Origin: Homarus americanus
Lineage: Eukaryota > Arthropoda > Malacostraca > Decapoda > Nephropidae
Direction: 5' to 3'
NCBI RefSeq assembly: GCF_018991925.1
Contig: NW_024756459.1
Coordinates: forward strand, 551,001 to 615,000
DNA: 64,000 nt
Both the position numbers and the translations under genes were made by a program. Each line of letters starts with the position of its first letter. Positions within the stretch are counted from its first letter, which is position 1. Below are positions 22,542 through 34,030 of this stretch, piece by piece. Below the pieces are notes generated by a model. That model ran no database searches. It was not told where the DNA came from and saw only the letters and a list, made by a program, of their open reading frames with translations.

Positions 22542-23385
22542 TTTTATCCTCTTCACCACTGATCGGCTCGTTAGCCACTTGGGCGATCGGTCACGTTTCT
22601 GTTACGCACTGTTGGCAAGTACTGGGCATGCACCGGCTCCTGAATGTACCCGAACCTGCTCCAGTGTTGGTCAAGTCTTGTCTTGAAAGAGGTCACACTC
22701 GGTGCTGTCACAACACTTTCTGGTAGATTGTTCCAAGAGTTTACAACTCTCACTCTGAAAAATTTTGCCCTCACAGTTTTCTGGACTTGCGGGTTCTTCA
22801 ATCTTGAGCTGTAACCCCTTGTGGGGTGAGCGTCCGCCAGCTCCAGGTAAGGACACTCGACTGAGTAGTGCCCCCTGAGATGCTTGTACACCTCAATTAG
22901 GTCACCCCTTGCCTGTCTGTAGTATAAGCTAGGCAAGTTCAGGCTCTCCAATCTCTCAGGGTAGCTGAGGTGCCGAAGTGCAGGCACCAGTCTGGTGGCC
23001 CTCCTTTGAACATTTTCAACCAACCGACAGTCCCTAGCATATGTCGGGGACCAGGCGGGGTGACAGTACTCCAGATGGGGAAGCACTTCACTCCTGAAGA
23101 TCGTTACGAGGGACGGACCGTCTAGATATCTGAATGACCCTCTTATAAGACCCAATAATTTATTGCCTGATTTACCTTCTTCTCGCAATGGCTCGAGAAT
23201 GTCGGCTCATTGTCAACATACACACCTAGGTCCTTCTCACATTGTCTCAAATAGTGCAGTTTCTTCATCCCGTTGGGACATATGATACGCCTCCTTACAG
23301 TTGGTGTGTCCCAGGTGCGTCCTTTTACACTTCGTGACATTGAATCTTAGCAGCCATTTCTTCGCCCATTCTTGGAGCCCACATA
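22542..23385 (-). pseudogene. Antisense 5'-truncated LINE with frameshifts (reverse-transcriptase C-terminus)
   Basis: Seen on the minus strand from about 23385 downwards: LQEWAKKWLLRFNVTKCK, then a shift of frame into KKLHYLRQCEKDLGVYVDN and FSSHCEKKVNQA, then a second shift into NKLLGLIRGSFRYLDG, LEYCHPAWSPTYARD, VENVQRRATRLVPALRHLSY, LNLPSLYYRQARGDLIEVYK and WNNLPESVVTAPSVTSFK, ending at a stop at 22571-22573. Known: EKDLGV.VDN...S.H...KV..AN..LG.I.R.F is a hallmark of Jockey/CR1-type reverse transcriptases downstream of the catalytic site. At least two frameshifts and loss of the catalytic domain make it inactive. The 3' tail ends in GTGGTGAAGAGGATAAAA. Confidence 0.9.
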
Positions 23386-26180
23386 TTAATTATTTTGCTC
23401 AAATGATCTTTACAAGTACAGTACAGTACAGTTTCTTTGTGTTGCACTTACATATGTTAATGTTGCAAGAGGAATACTTGTACCAGTAAGCACACAGTTT
23501 GTTATAACGATGATAACAACATCAAGTTCAAGTTTACAGGGAACTTGCTACACTTAAAACCCTCCAGGGTGCTTTACCTGGGTTAATTGATCTTGCATTT
23601 TATCAGCATATCTGTCCTTGCAGTGTGATTGTTTTATCTGCAACAGTGAACCTAGCTTAAGGTGAACAACCTAACCCTCAGGGCTGCATTACCCAGCTAA
23701 TACACTCCTTGAAGGGTTTCTCTTTGTTCTCATACAAACATAGAAGAGAACAAAGTGACTTAAAAAAAATGTGTACAAATTGTGCAGATCTGTTCACTTC
23801 TGAGGTGAGAATCCAGTGTGTCTTTCAACCATTGTGCAAAGTAAATTATCCACATTACTGAATCATCCCCTTACCTTAGGGCAGACACCTACCCCCAGTA
23901 CAGCATTGGTTTTATTGGCTTCATATGTCAACGCACTTGTTCAACTCAAATTGGTTTGTTATCAAAAGCAGTCAACTCTTGTAACATGAAAAAACTGAGG
24001 CAAAGTTGCCTTTCTTTAATGTGTGACTGTAATCTATAAATATTCAAGTGTTAAGCAGTAAGCTCATGGTAAGAGATGTGTTATCAGCCAGTGAGGTGCC
24101 TACTCAGTCAGGGGCAGTGGCTGGAAGTGTAAGCTTATTAACATATACTGTACTGGACAGTGTACACAGGTCAATGTGATGACATGACTCATCCCGTCTC
24201 CCTTAAATGGGGTTGTTGTCTGCTGGTTTTTCTTCAGGTTCACCAGCAGACTACTACTGAACTGAATTGGTGCATGGACAAAAATTCACTGGACTTGCCA
24301 GATGTGAAAGGTTAGGTTAGGTGAATTTTTGTCCCATCCTCAACTGATATACTGTTCCCTCAGCATAGTAAACACTGTAAGTGCTAACTGACAGTGTGGC
24401 AGACATTGAAACGAAGTATAATTGTTAAAAGGTACAATAGAGCATAAGCATAATATAGACCTTCCTCAGTTGATTACATGAAGAAAACAACAACAGAGTA
24501 TTATTGTATCTAATTAAGACCAAAGGCACTCTTGTTAGTTCAGTGTTATGGCAGGAGTGTGAACTTCCTTTAGTAGCTGAAGGTGTTATAATCACTGGAG
24601 TCATATGTGAAAGTCTTGATCCCTAACCTGAAGTCTGTGTTATGGGGCTGCTATTTGAATGATTAATATGGTAAAATGTTATGTAGGGGTGCATTTTCTG
24701 GAAAGTTCCAAGAAAATTTCCGGAAACTGTCTCCAAATTTTTACTCTAGGTCTGGGAACAAATTCCAAGGATGAAAATCGGGCGCATTTTCCTGAAATTC
24801 TGAGAACATTTTCCCGGAACCCAGAAAAATCCTAGGGATGTGGGATTTTTTCAAGGTTTGAGAAAGTCGTTTTGCTGGAAATATGTCATTTCCGGAAGTG
24901 ATCTACACCAATTGTTCCGGCTAACGGAGATATCACTACTTCACATAAATTATCATGTGATGATAAATTGTAACTTCTTTGTTGTTCTCTCTGTCACTGA
25001 AAGTAGCAGAACTGTAGTGATGTATAAGATGATGTAGCCGATAGGTTTGCGTACGTTAAAGTCTTCTCAAAGAAAAAAATATATACATATAGGGTACCGG
25101 TACAGGTGTATGTAATTGTTAGGAGTGAAAATGACAACATAATCAACATTTGTAGAACTTTAGGTGTTATGTAAATGGGAAGATGTGTGCATAGAGAAAT
25201 GTACTGTGAAGAGGTGGAAGGAATAAAACATAAGAGATTGATAATACTTGTGTGCGTGTGATGACGGACAACAGTGTAGTGAGTGGACTGTCTGGAGTGA
25301 TATAGGGACAAGATGATGATTCGAATCTATCAGATGATTCACATTAAGTAAAAGTTGAATTACAAAAGAAGATATTCTGGATTATTTAACATAGAGGGTT
25401 GGGAACTGGGAGTGTTGAATCATTGATAAAGTGAATGGATTTATACGTGATTTTATTTAAGGATCAGGACAAGGTAGACAGGAATTATATTAGAACAAGT
25501 AACAAAAGGAGGAAAATAAGAATTGATAATCGAATATAGAAAATATCACCAAATAAGTTCTCAAGGATTTTTTCTTTCTTTACAAGTTTGGATATGTTTT
25601 GATTTTGAGGGATTATGAAAGTGGATCACATAACCCTGGTAATCAATTAGTGAAGCTTGAATCCAGCACCTTGTATACAAAGCCTCATTGCTATACACGA
25701 GGAGATGATGTGACCAGAAATACACTTGTCATAAAAAACAAATATCAGAGTCGTACTGTACACAAGCTGGCCAAATAATCTCGATCGTTTAAATTCAGAC
25801 AAGGAAGTGAGTTTACAGAAATGAAAAGTTAAAAAAAATAAAGATAAAGTACTGTAAATAAATGTTACCGTAAATGAGTGTAAGCAATATTTTTTTTATC
25901 TTGAGATACTGTAGTCGGTTATGTTGATATACAGGAGAGAAAGAGAATTATAAGTATAGAAAGAGGAATGTAAAGCAGTAAATGATAAAATTATGTTATT
26001 TATTATAGATATGATTTTAAACAAATAAAATAAAGAACATAGAAGAGAGAGATAAAGGAATAGATGATTGTGAAGAACAGTTGAATAAAGTAATACACAG
26101 TTACTGAAGAATTATACGGAAGAATAAATGAATGCATAGGAAGAGATGACAAAAAAGATTGATAAAAGTAAATGAGATAT
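23386..26180. other. Unassigned region right of the antisense LINE
   Basis: AT-rich DNA carrying one copy of the unnamed inverted repeat (24683-24862). At 25620-25690 the minus strand holds GTGCTGGATTCAAGC, a weak B-box-like word without a matching A box. No coding signal. Confidence 0.5.
24683..24862 (-). repeat. Unnamed interspersed repeat, copy 2 (inverted)
   Basis: Read on the minus strand this gives AAAAAATCCCACATCCCTAG, GGGTTCCGGGAAAATGTTCT, CATCCTTGGAATTTGTTCCC and AGACCTAGAGTAAAAATTTG. These match the four blocks of the copy at 14.3-14.5 kb with moderate divergence and small indels. The pair, about 10 kb apart and inverted, defines a repeat family of at least 200 bp of unknown type. 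Confidence 0.7.
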
Positions 26181-27060
26181 TGAATGATGATGATGGTGAG
26201 AGAAAGAAACAGAATAAAAGAGAGAGAAGGAATCCTGATGAAGTTGTAGCTGGCATAAGGAAGAGGGAAATAAAGGAAGGAATGTGAAAAGAAGATAGAG
26301 TGATAAAGGATGATTTATGAGAGGAGGGGGAGAAGAGAGAGAGAGTGATAATGGCGAGTTAAGACGACATCTTACTGAGTTATGGCTTTAAGATGGCAAA
26401 TTGTCACAGTGAGAGAGATATCTGACAAGAGAGACAGAGGGAGATAGAGACAAGAAGACAGAGAGAGAGAGAGGGGCTGACAGATGAAGGAGAGAGAAAT
26501 ATATAGTGAGGGAGAAACAAACACAAACAGATGATAAATATGAAGAAGAAGAGAGAGAAACAAACAAGAGGGAAGGGTAGGGTTGATGAAAGGGGTAATA
26601 AAGAAAGGGAGAGTAGGTGATAAAGATGCGAAGAAGTGGAGACAGGAAGAAAGGGGTGGTAAAGGGGGTAGGGTGGGGAAGAGGGTAAAAAGAGAGGAGG
26701 AAGAAGAGAATGGAAAGCATAGGAGGAGGGAGAATGTGAGAGAGGAGAGGTGTAGGAAAGAGGGAGATGATGAGAAAGATTGGAATGAAGGCGAAAGAGA
26801 GGGAGAGTTAAATTAGTTTGACTGTGAAATAAGATGGAGGAGAGACTTGAGATGGCTAATGATGGCGATAATGGTGTTGATGGTGACGATAATGGTAGTG
26901 ATGGTGGCGATAATGGTGGTGTTGATTATTTTTTGGGGGGAATGATGGTGGTGGTGGTAGTTTTGGCAGCGATAGTGATGATTGTGATGATACCTTAGGA
27001 GAAGACATGGTGATGAAAGGAAAGATGGTGATTGTGATGATGGTAGTGATGACAGTTCTT
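26181..27060. other. Purine-rich tract followed by GATGGT-rich tract
   Basis: 26200-26815 is dominated by A and G (AGAGAGA, GGGAAGAGG). 26840-27055 is built from GATGGTGATGATAATGGTGG words. Open frames here are compositional. Confidence 0.8.
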
Positions 27061-30000
27061 AGACAGATAGATAGATAGATACATTAGTTCATCATGTACA
27101 GTATATAGTGGAGAGGGAACAAGTTTACATACAATGATAAACAGTAAATCGATTCGTTCAAGGATAGACCAAACCAATCCACCATATACGTTATTTTTTC
27201 ATTATTTTGAGTGGAATGTTGATTATATTTACGAGAAAGTGCCACGAAATTAGAATTAGTAATTTAGAATGAAAGGGAGGCACAGATAACTCTCGGTAAA
27301 TTGAGGAAACTGAATGAAAGTGTTGACAACGCAGGATGCCGCCAAAATTCAAGTGAGAGAAAACGGATATAAGTTACTGAGTGTACCGGATACTATGTTA
27401 TTTTGTTTCTTCCTTTATATCTGTCGCGGGTCGGGGTAATATTTTCTTTTTTCGATTTCACCTTGCCCCCACCCCCATTTTTTTTTCTTTAGTAAGGGCA
27501 AGGGTAATTTCCCACCCACCCGTCTCCAGGGAAGTCATAACTCTACCTATTCGTGGGACTCGTAGCCGTGAATTACGATTTGCATATTTCTGAACATCTG
27601 GCGATAAAGTCTTGATGTGTGAGGTAAGGGAGGTGTTGGTCTACAGTGATACGTTAAATTAAACTGATCCAACTATTGTACAGTGTGTAAATGATTTGGT
27701 GTTGTGCACTTATGTTTACGTTTTATATTTGTTTTATGTCTTTTTTAATATATAGTTTTTATTAATGACTCTGTACATGGACTAGGGAATTGAATCTACA
27801 TGTCATGGGCGTGACGACATCACCAACTGCTGTGACGTCATAGCCAACTGCTGTGACGTCGTAAAATTTGGGGAAATTTTTTTTCATTTTGGGGGGAATT
27901 TTTTTTAACTTTTGGGAAATTTGGGGGGAAATTCTCCTTCCTTCCTCTCATACCCCCTTTCCTTCCCTCAGCCATCTCCCTTTCCTTTCATCCTTATTTT
28001 CCGAAGATGATGATGTAGGTGTTTTTCACGTCAACAGCGCCTGGTGGAGCTTCCTGTCCACACCAACAAATTCTGATCTCTCACCGGGACTAGTTTTTCT
28101 CTACAGACTATGACTATGGGTTTGAAGGTTCCTTTATGGAGTTCGAACACACAGTCATTAGTTCGAACACTCCATAAACAATTTCGAACATTTCACCAAC
28201 CATTTCGACGCCCTTTTTTTTTCAAACTCTTTACTTTTTGGACACCGCGATCTCAAAATATCCCGGGATGTCAGGAAGTTCGAACACCTCAGCTAACCAA
28301 TCTAATCGCCCAACAGTTTCGAACACCATAAAATCGAACATCCCTGCTAATTTGAACACCCTCTAATTCCGAACACCAACACCCTCCAATTCCGAACACC
28401 ACCGCCACCTTCCAATTCCGAACACCACCACCACCCTCCAGTCCGAACACTACGCCCAAGCTTGTTTGAACACTTGCTACTGCTCCTTCTCAGCCTCTCT
28501 GTGTCGTAGTCCTGTTGTGTGTTTACCTCGCTCAGTGTTTGTCTGTTTACACTTGCTTTGAAATTTCCCTGGCCTGTGGAGGTAGGTAGGAGGAGGAGGG
28601 GGGGGGGTGCAGGGGGTAGGGGGAGAGGGATGGTGCAAGGGGATGGGGATGATAGAGGGGGGAGGCCGTGCAGGGGGTAGGGGGGGTTAGATAGGTGGTA
28701 ATAGGAGGTGGTGAGGGGCTACAGAGGGTTAGTTAGGGTAGGGAGAGGTAATAGGAAGGAGGGACTCGCTGACGTAGGTACATAGGAGTTATGAGCTGGT
28801 CTAGAGGTAGGGAGGGAATTTTTTAAAGTAGGGGAATATTTCAAACTTACGACGTACGTGTGTGTGTGTGTGTTTAATTGGGACACTCAAGGTCGATGAT
28901 CCGTTTAGGGCTTGAGGTTACAGCACTTTGTATACTTAGGCTCCGGCACTGTACTTGACTGTTCTCATTTCCCCAACTGTATAGGAAGGTACTTGTTGTA
29001 TTTACTGGTTAGCTTAGGTTAGCATTGAGGTGAAATAAGCTTGGCTGTGTAATATTCAGGTTAGGTTAGGTCAGGTCAGGTCAGGTCAGCATTAGGGTGG
29101 GTAAAGTTAGGTTAGAGCAGATTAAGTTAAGTTAGGTTAGCTTAAATCAGATTAGCATTAAGGTGGTTAGGTTAAGTCTAGCAGTAAATAGTGCCAACAA
29201 CCCACAGTGCCAAGGTCAGATTCAACTACTTAGATGAGATAAAGTGTAATACAGTCTTGTCTTTAAAAGTTGTTAAATTAAACTTAACTAGCGGAAGTTA
29301 CTAACGAGGGGGGGGGGTATAATGAGGGGATTATGGCGGAGGAGGATGAGTGAAAGGAGGAGAGGAGGAGGAAGAAATAAAGGAGGTGGAGGAGAAGAAG
29401 AAAAAGTAGTAGAAGCGGTAGGAAGATGAAAAGGAGGAGGAGAAGAAGAAAGGGGTGAAGTAGGAAGAGGTAAAAATGTAATAGGACGAGTAGGAAGAAT
29501 AAAATAGGAGGAGGAGTAGAAAGATGAAGAAGAGAAGTAGGGAGTAGGGAGAAGGAAAGACAGAAGAGGGGGAAGAGTAGTAGGAGAGAGAGGGGGAGGA
29601 GGAGAAAGAGTGGTAGAGGAGAGATAGAGAGAGAGAGAGAGAGAGAGAATATAACAAGAAAATTTAGACGAATAAACTTGACGTGATAATTTGTCCATAG
29701 TTAGACTCGATAATTGGACTCAGTATAATTTGAAAGTGATAATTGGACTCTAAGTGAACCTTAAAATTGGACTCGGTACAACTGGACTCTATAATTGACC
29801 CACGAAATTGGACTATAATTGACCCACGAAATTGGACTATAATTGACCCACGAAATTGGACTCTATAATTGAACCACGAAATTGTACTCTATAAATGAAC
29901 CACGAAATTGGACTCGGTGTAATTGGACTCGTTAATTGGACCATATAATTGGGACACTTTCTATCCGGACTTGAGTAGTGTTAGTGAATGGTGAGGTCCA

Positions 30001-30235
30001 TTGACTTTCTCTAAAGGCTTTTACTTTGGAGTGGGGAAGGTGGGAGAGAGAGGAAGGGGGGGAGGAAAAAAGAGAGGGAAATGAAGTGAGGAAGAGGAGG
30101 TGGGAGATGAGAAGAGAGGGAGGGAAAGAGAGTGTGAGAGAGAGAGGAGAATGGAGAGAAGCAGAGGTAAATGAAGTGAGAAAGAAAGAGAGAGAGAGAA
30201 AGAAACAGAGATGGAGATTGAGAAAGTGAGAGAGA
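27061..30235. other. Non-coding region with TTCGAAC words and purine tracts
   Basis: Contains two copies of AACTGCTGTGACGTCATAGC-type sequence (27818-27862), many TTCGAACAC/CCGAACAC words (28139-28460), G-rich DNA (28590-28690), a purine tract (29300-29650), a degenerate array of AATTGGACTCTATAATTG and ACCCACGAAATTGGACT units (29700-29960), and another purine tract (30030-30235). Confidence 0.7.
29055..29160. repeat. Short TTAGG/TCAGG telomere-type run
   Basis: TTAGG x2 followed by TCAGG x4 and then AT-rich sequence with scattered GGTTAGG words. Similar short runs are at 10430-10465, 10731-10765 and 12675-12740. Confidence 0.8.
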
Positions 30236-30911
30236 GGTTTAGTTCTCTCAGTGTTGTGTTATCGGTTTAGTTCTCTCAGTGTTGTGTTATCGGTTTAGTT
30301 CTCTCAGTGTCGTGTTATCGGTTTAGTTCTCTCAGTGTCGTGTTATCGGTTTAGTTCTCTCAGTGTTGTGTTATCGGTTTAGTTCTCTCAGTGTTGTGTT
30401 ATTGGGTTAGTTCTCTCAGTGTCGTGTTATCGGTTTAGTTCTCTCAGTGTTGTGTTATCGGTTTAGTTCTCTCAGTGTCGTGTTATCGGTTTAGTTCTCT
30501 CAGTGTCGTATTATCGGTTTAGTTCTCTCAGTGTTGTGTTATCGGTTTAGTTCTCCCAGTGTTGTGTTATCGGTTTAGTTCTCTCAGTGTTGTGTTATCG
30601 GTTTAGTTCTCTCAGTGTTGTGTTATCGGTTTAGTTCTCTCAGTGTTGTATTATCGGTTTAGTTCTCTCAGTGTCGTGTTATCGGTTTAGTTCTCTCAGT
30701 GTCGTGTTATCGGTTTAGTTCTTCAGGTGTGTTATCGGTTTAGTTCTCTCGTGTTAGGTTTAGTTCGTGTCGTGTTATCGGTTTAGTTCTCTCAGTGTTG
30801 TTATCGGTTTAGTTCTCTCAGTGTTGTGTTATCGGTTTAGTTCTCTCTGTGTTGTGTTATCGGTTTAGTTCTTGTCGTGTTATCGGTTTAGTTCTCTGTG
30901 TTGTGTTAGTT
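30236..30911. repeat. Minisatellite, 28-bp unit (TCGGTTTAGTTCTCTCAGTG)
   Basis: About 24 copies of a 28-bp unit containing GGTTTAGTTCTCTCAGTG and TTGTGTTATC. A T/C alternation (GTGTTGTG versus GTGTCGTG) removes or creates a CpG. Copies after 30720 are increasingly truncated. Confidence 0.95.
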
Positions 30912-31110
30912 CTCACTAAATGGGTTATAGAACAAGTTAAAGAGGGAGATGGAGAACCAAGAGAAAGAGAGAGATAGAGAGAATAAAAAAAAATACGATA
31001 TTTCCAGATTTCGTTGGATTTTGGTTCATTTATGCTTCGTTTATTTTATCTTTATTTAACGTTGTTTATCATTTGATTGCGTTTGTGTATCTTTGGTGAT
31101 GGGAGGAGGG

Positions 31111-31162
<52 letters not shown>

Positions 31163-32339
31163 AAGCTAACATATAATAGGGTACTTGGCAACTCTTGCTT
31201 CCCCAGACGAGAAAGGAGACTAGAGTGTTGCCATCGACTGCGCAACGTTTTCCTCCCCACCCCCTTTTCCTCCCCTCACAATACCCCTCCCCCCACTCTA
31301 CCTCCCCCCCCCTCACCAATATCTCTCCTTCCCCCCTTTTCCTTTTTGACTTCCATTAATTAACCACATCAATGAAGATTAACATCATGTAAATAAATGA
31401 AGTGTTGGTTAGGTTAGGTTGTAGGTTAGGTTAGGTTAGGTTAGGTTAAGGTTAGGTTGGGGTGTTAGGTTGAGGGTAGGTTAGGTTAGGTTGAGGGTAG
31501 GGTAGGTTAGGTTAGGTTGAGGGTAGGGTAGGTTAGGTAGGTTGAGGGGGTAGGTTAGGTGAGGTTGAGGGTAGGGTAGGTTAGGTTAGGTTGAGGGTAG
31601 GGTAGGTTAGGTTAGGTTGAGGGTAGGGTAGATTAGGTTAGGTTGAGGGTAGGGTAGGTTAGGTTAGGTTAGGTTAGGTTAGGTTAGGTTGAGAGGTGAG
31701 GGTAGTTGAGGGGAGAGGATTGAATTGAGGGGAATAGTGGAAATTGAATAAACGAGGGTGTAGGGAAGACGAGGAGGAGGTGAGGTAATCTAGCTGTTTC
31801 TTAAGGCGAGGAGCTTTGTGTGGGAGGAAGAGGGAAGAGGAGAGACAAGGAAGAGGGGAGGAGGGAGGGGTGGAGGACGGGAAAGAGAGGGAAGGGGAAG
31901 AGAGTAGAGTAAGGAGAGGAGGAATACATTGGTGGTGTCTGGCCTGTCGGGTACTCCTCCCTCCTTTGTTTAGCCTGTCGGGGGTGTTACTACTGGTCTG
32001 TCGGCTCCTCATAGATCCTTTGTTTTGTCTGTTGGGTTCTCGTGGGTCCTTTGTCTAGCCTGTCGGGTTCATTACTGGTCTGTCGGTTGTCGGTACTGTA
32101 TTTAATAGGTTCTTTGTTGGGGTTCTGTCTACTTACCTGTCGGGTTCGTCTTTTGGGGATTCTGTGTAGCCCGTCGGGTTCTGATGGGTCCTCTGTTTAG
32201 TGTATCGTGGTATTTTGTGTTCTCGTGGGTTCCTGTCGGGTTCCTGTCGGATTCTGTCGGGGGCAGTAGTAGTAAATAGAATAAGTTTGAAGCGGGAATG
32301 TGAAAAGTTTGGGGTGAAAATCAGGTGAATTTGTAAGGC
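30912..32339. other. Non-coding spacer with telomere-type array
   Basis: Includes (GA)n at 31117-31160, the TTAGG-type array at 31399-31692, a purine tract at 31700-31920 and a degenerate repeat of CCTGTCGGGTTC words from 31945 to 32265. Confidence 0.7.
31399..31692. repeat. TTAGG telomere-type array with TTGAGGGTAGGG higher-order unit
   Basis: Starts with plain TTAGG, then six or more units of about 31 bp containing GGTTGAGGGTAGGGTAGGTT followed by TTAGG pentamers, then plain TTAGG again at the right end. Confidence 0.9.
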
Positions 32340-34030
32340 TTTGAATGTCTCGAGGAGGAGGTGAGAAAAGAGGGTGAGGGGGGAAGAGGAGGGGAGGTGG
32401 AAGAGGAGGAGGAGGAGGAGGTGAAGGAAGAGGTACGAAGAGGAAGAGGTGGTGAGGGAAGGGTAGGAGGAAGGGGAGGAGGTGAAGGAAGGGGTGGGAA
32501 GGGGAGGAGGAGGTGGTGAGGGAGAAGAGGTAGGAAGGGAGGAGGTGAAGGAAGAGGTAGGAAGGGGAGGGAGGGTGGTGAGGGGGAAAGGTAGGAAGGG
32601 GAGGAGGTGAAGGAAGAAGGAGGTAGGAAGGGAGGTGGTGGTGAGAAGGAAGAGGTAGGAAGAGGAGGAGGTGAAGGAAGAGGTAGGAAGGGGAGGGTGG
32701 TGGTGGCAGGGGAAGAGGTAGGAAGGGGAGGAGGTGAAGGGAAGAGGTAGGAAGGGGAGGTGGTGAGGTGAGGGAAGAGGTAGGAAGGGAGGGAGGTGAA
32801 GGAAAAGAGGTAGGAAGGGGGAGGGAGGTGGTGAGGGAAGAGGTGGGAAGGGAGGGAGGTAGGAAGGGGAGGAGGTGAAGGAAGAGGTAGGAAGGGAGGA
32901 GGGAGGTGGTGAGGGAAGAGGTGTTAGGGAAGGGGAGGAGGTGAAGGGAGGTAGGAAGAGGAGGTGAGGAGGAGGGAGGTGGAAGGAGGGAGGAGGGAGG
33001 AGGAGGTGAGATAAGAGGGTGAGGGGAAAGAGGAGGGAGGTGGAAGAGGAGGAGGGAGGAGGTGAAGGAAGAGGTGTTAGGAAGAGGAGGAGGTGAGAGG
33101 AGGGAGGTGGAAGAGGAGGGAGGAGGAGGGAGGTGAGATAAGAGGGTGAGGGGGAAGAAGAGGAGGGAGGTGGAAGAGGAGGGAGGAGGTGAAGAAGGAA
33201 GAGGTAGGAAGAGGGGAGGAGGTGAGAGGAGGGAGGTGGAAGAGGAGGGAGAGGAGGAGGAGGAGGTGAGATAAGAGGGTGGGGAAGAGGAGGGGAGGTG
33301 GAAGAGGAGGAGGAGAAGGTGAAGGAAGAGCTAGGAAGAGGAGGAGGTGGTGAGGAAGAGGTAGGAAGGGAGGAGGTGAAGGAAAGAGATAGGAAAGGGA
33401 GGAGGTGAAGGAAGAGGTAGAGGGGAGGGAGGTGGTGAGGGAAGGGGGGTGTTGGAAGAGGGGAGGAGGGTGAAAGGGAGGAAGAGGTAGGAAGGGGAGG
33501 AGGTGGTGAGGAAGAGGTGGGAAGGAGGAGGTGAAGGAAGAGGTAGGAAGGAGGAGGAGGTGAGAAGGGAAGAGGTAGGAAGGGGAGGAGGTGTGGTGAG
33601 GAAGGGGTAGGAAGGGGAGGGAGGTGGAAGAAGGGAAGAGGTAGGAAGGGGAGGAGGTGGTGAGGGAAGGGGTGTTAGGAAGAGGAGGGGTGAAGGAAGG
33701 AGTGATGGGAAGGGAGGAGGTGAAGGAGGGAAGAGGTGGGAAGGGGGGAGGAGGTGAAGGTGAGGAAGGGGTAGGAAGGGAGGAGGAGGTGAAGGAAAGA
33801 GGTAGGAAGGGGAGGAGGAGGTGGTGTGAGGAAAGGGGTAGGAAGAGGAGGAGGTGAAGGAAAGAGGTAGGAAGGGAGGTGGTGGTGAGGGAAGAGGTAG
33901 GAAGGGGAGGAGGTGAAGGAAGAGGTAGGAAGGGGAGGAGGTGAAGGAAGAAGTAGGAAGAGGAGGAGGAGGAGGAGGTGAGATAAGAGGGTGAGGGGGG
34001 GAAGAGGAGGGGAGGTGGAAGAGGAGGAGG
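32340..34030. repeat. 1.7-kb purine minisatellite, about 28-bp unit (GAGGAGGTGAAGGAAGAGGT)
   Basis: Near-pure A/G with interspersed T, in units GAGGAGGTGAAGGAAGAGGT plus AGGAAGGG and related GGTGGTGAGGG units. Runs of G3-G4 are dense. The 354-residue Pro/Ser/Leu open frame on the minus strand over 33077-34141 is translation of this repeat. Long polypurine tracts of this kind can form triplex or quadruplex structures (known chemistry). Confidence 0.93.

Noticed and set aside
25636..25690. SINE-like B box on the minus strand (GGATTCAAGC)
   Set aside because: No A box and no shared flanks with the other SINEs; too weak to call.
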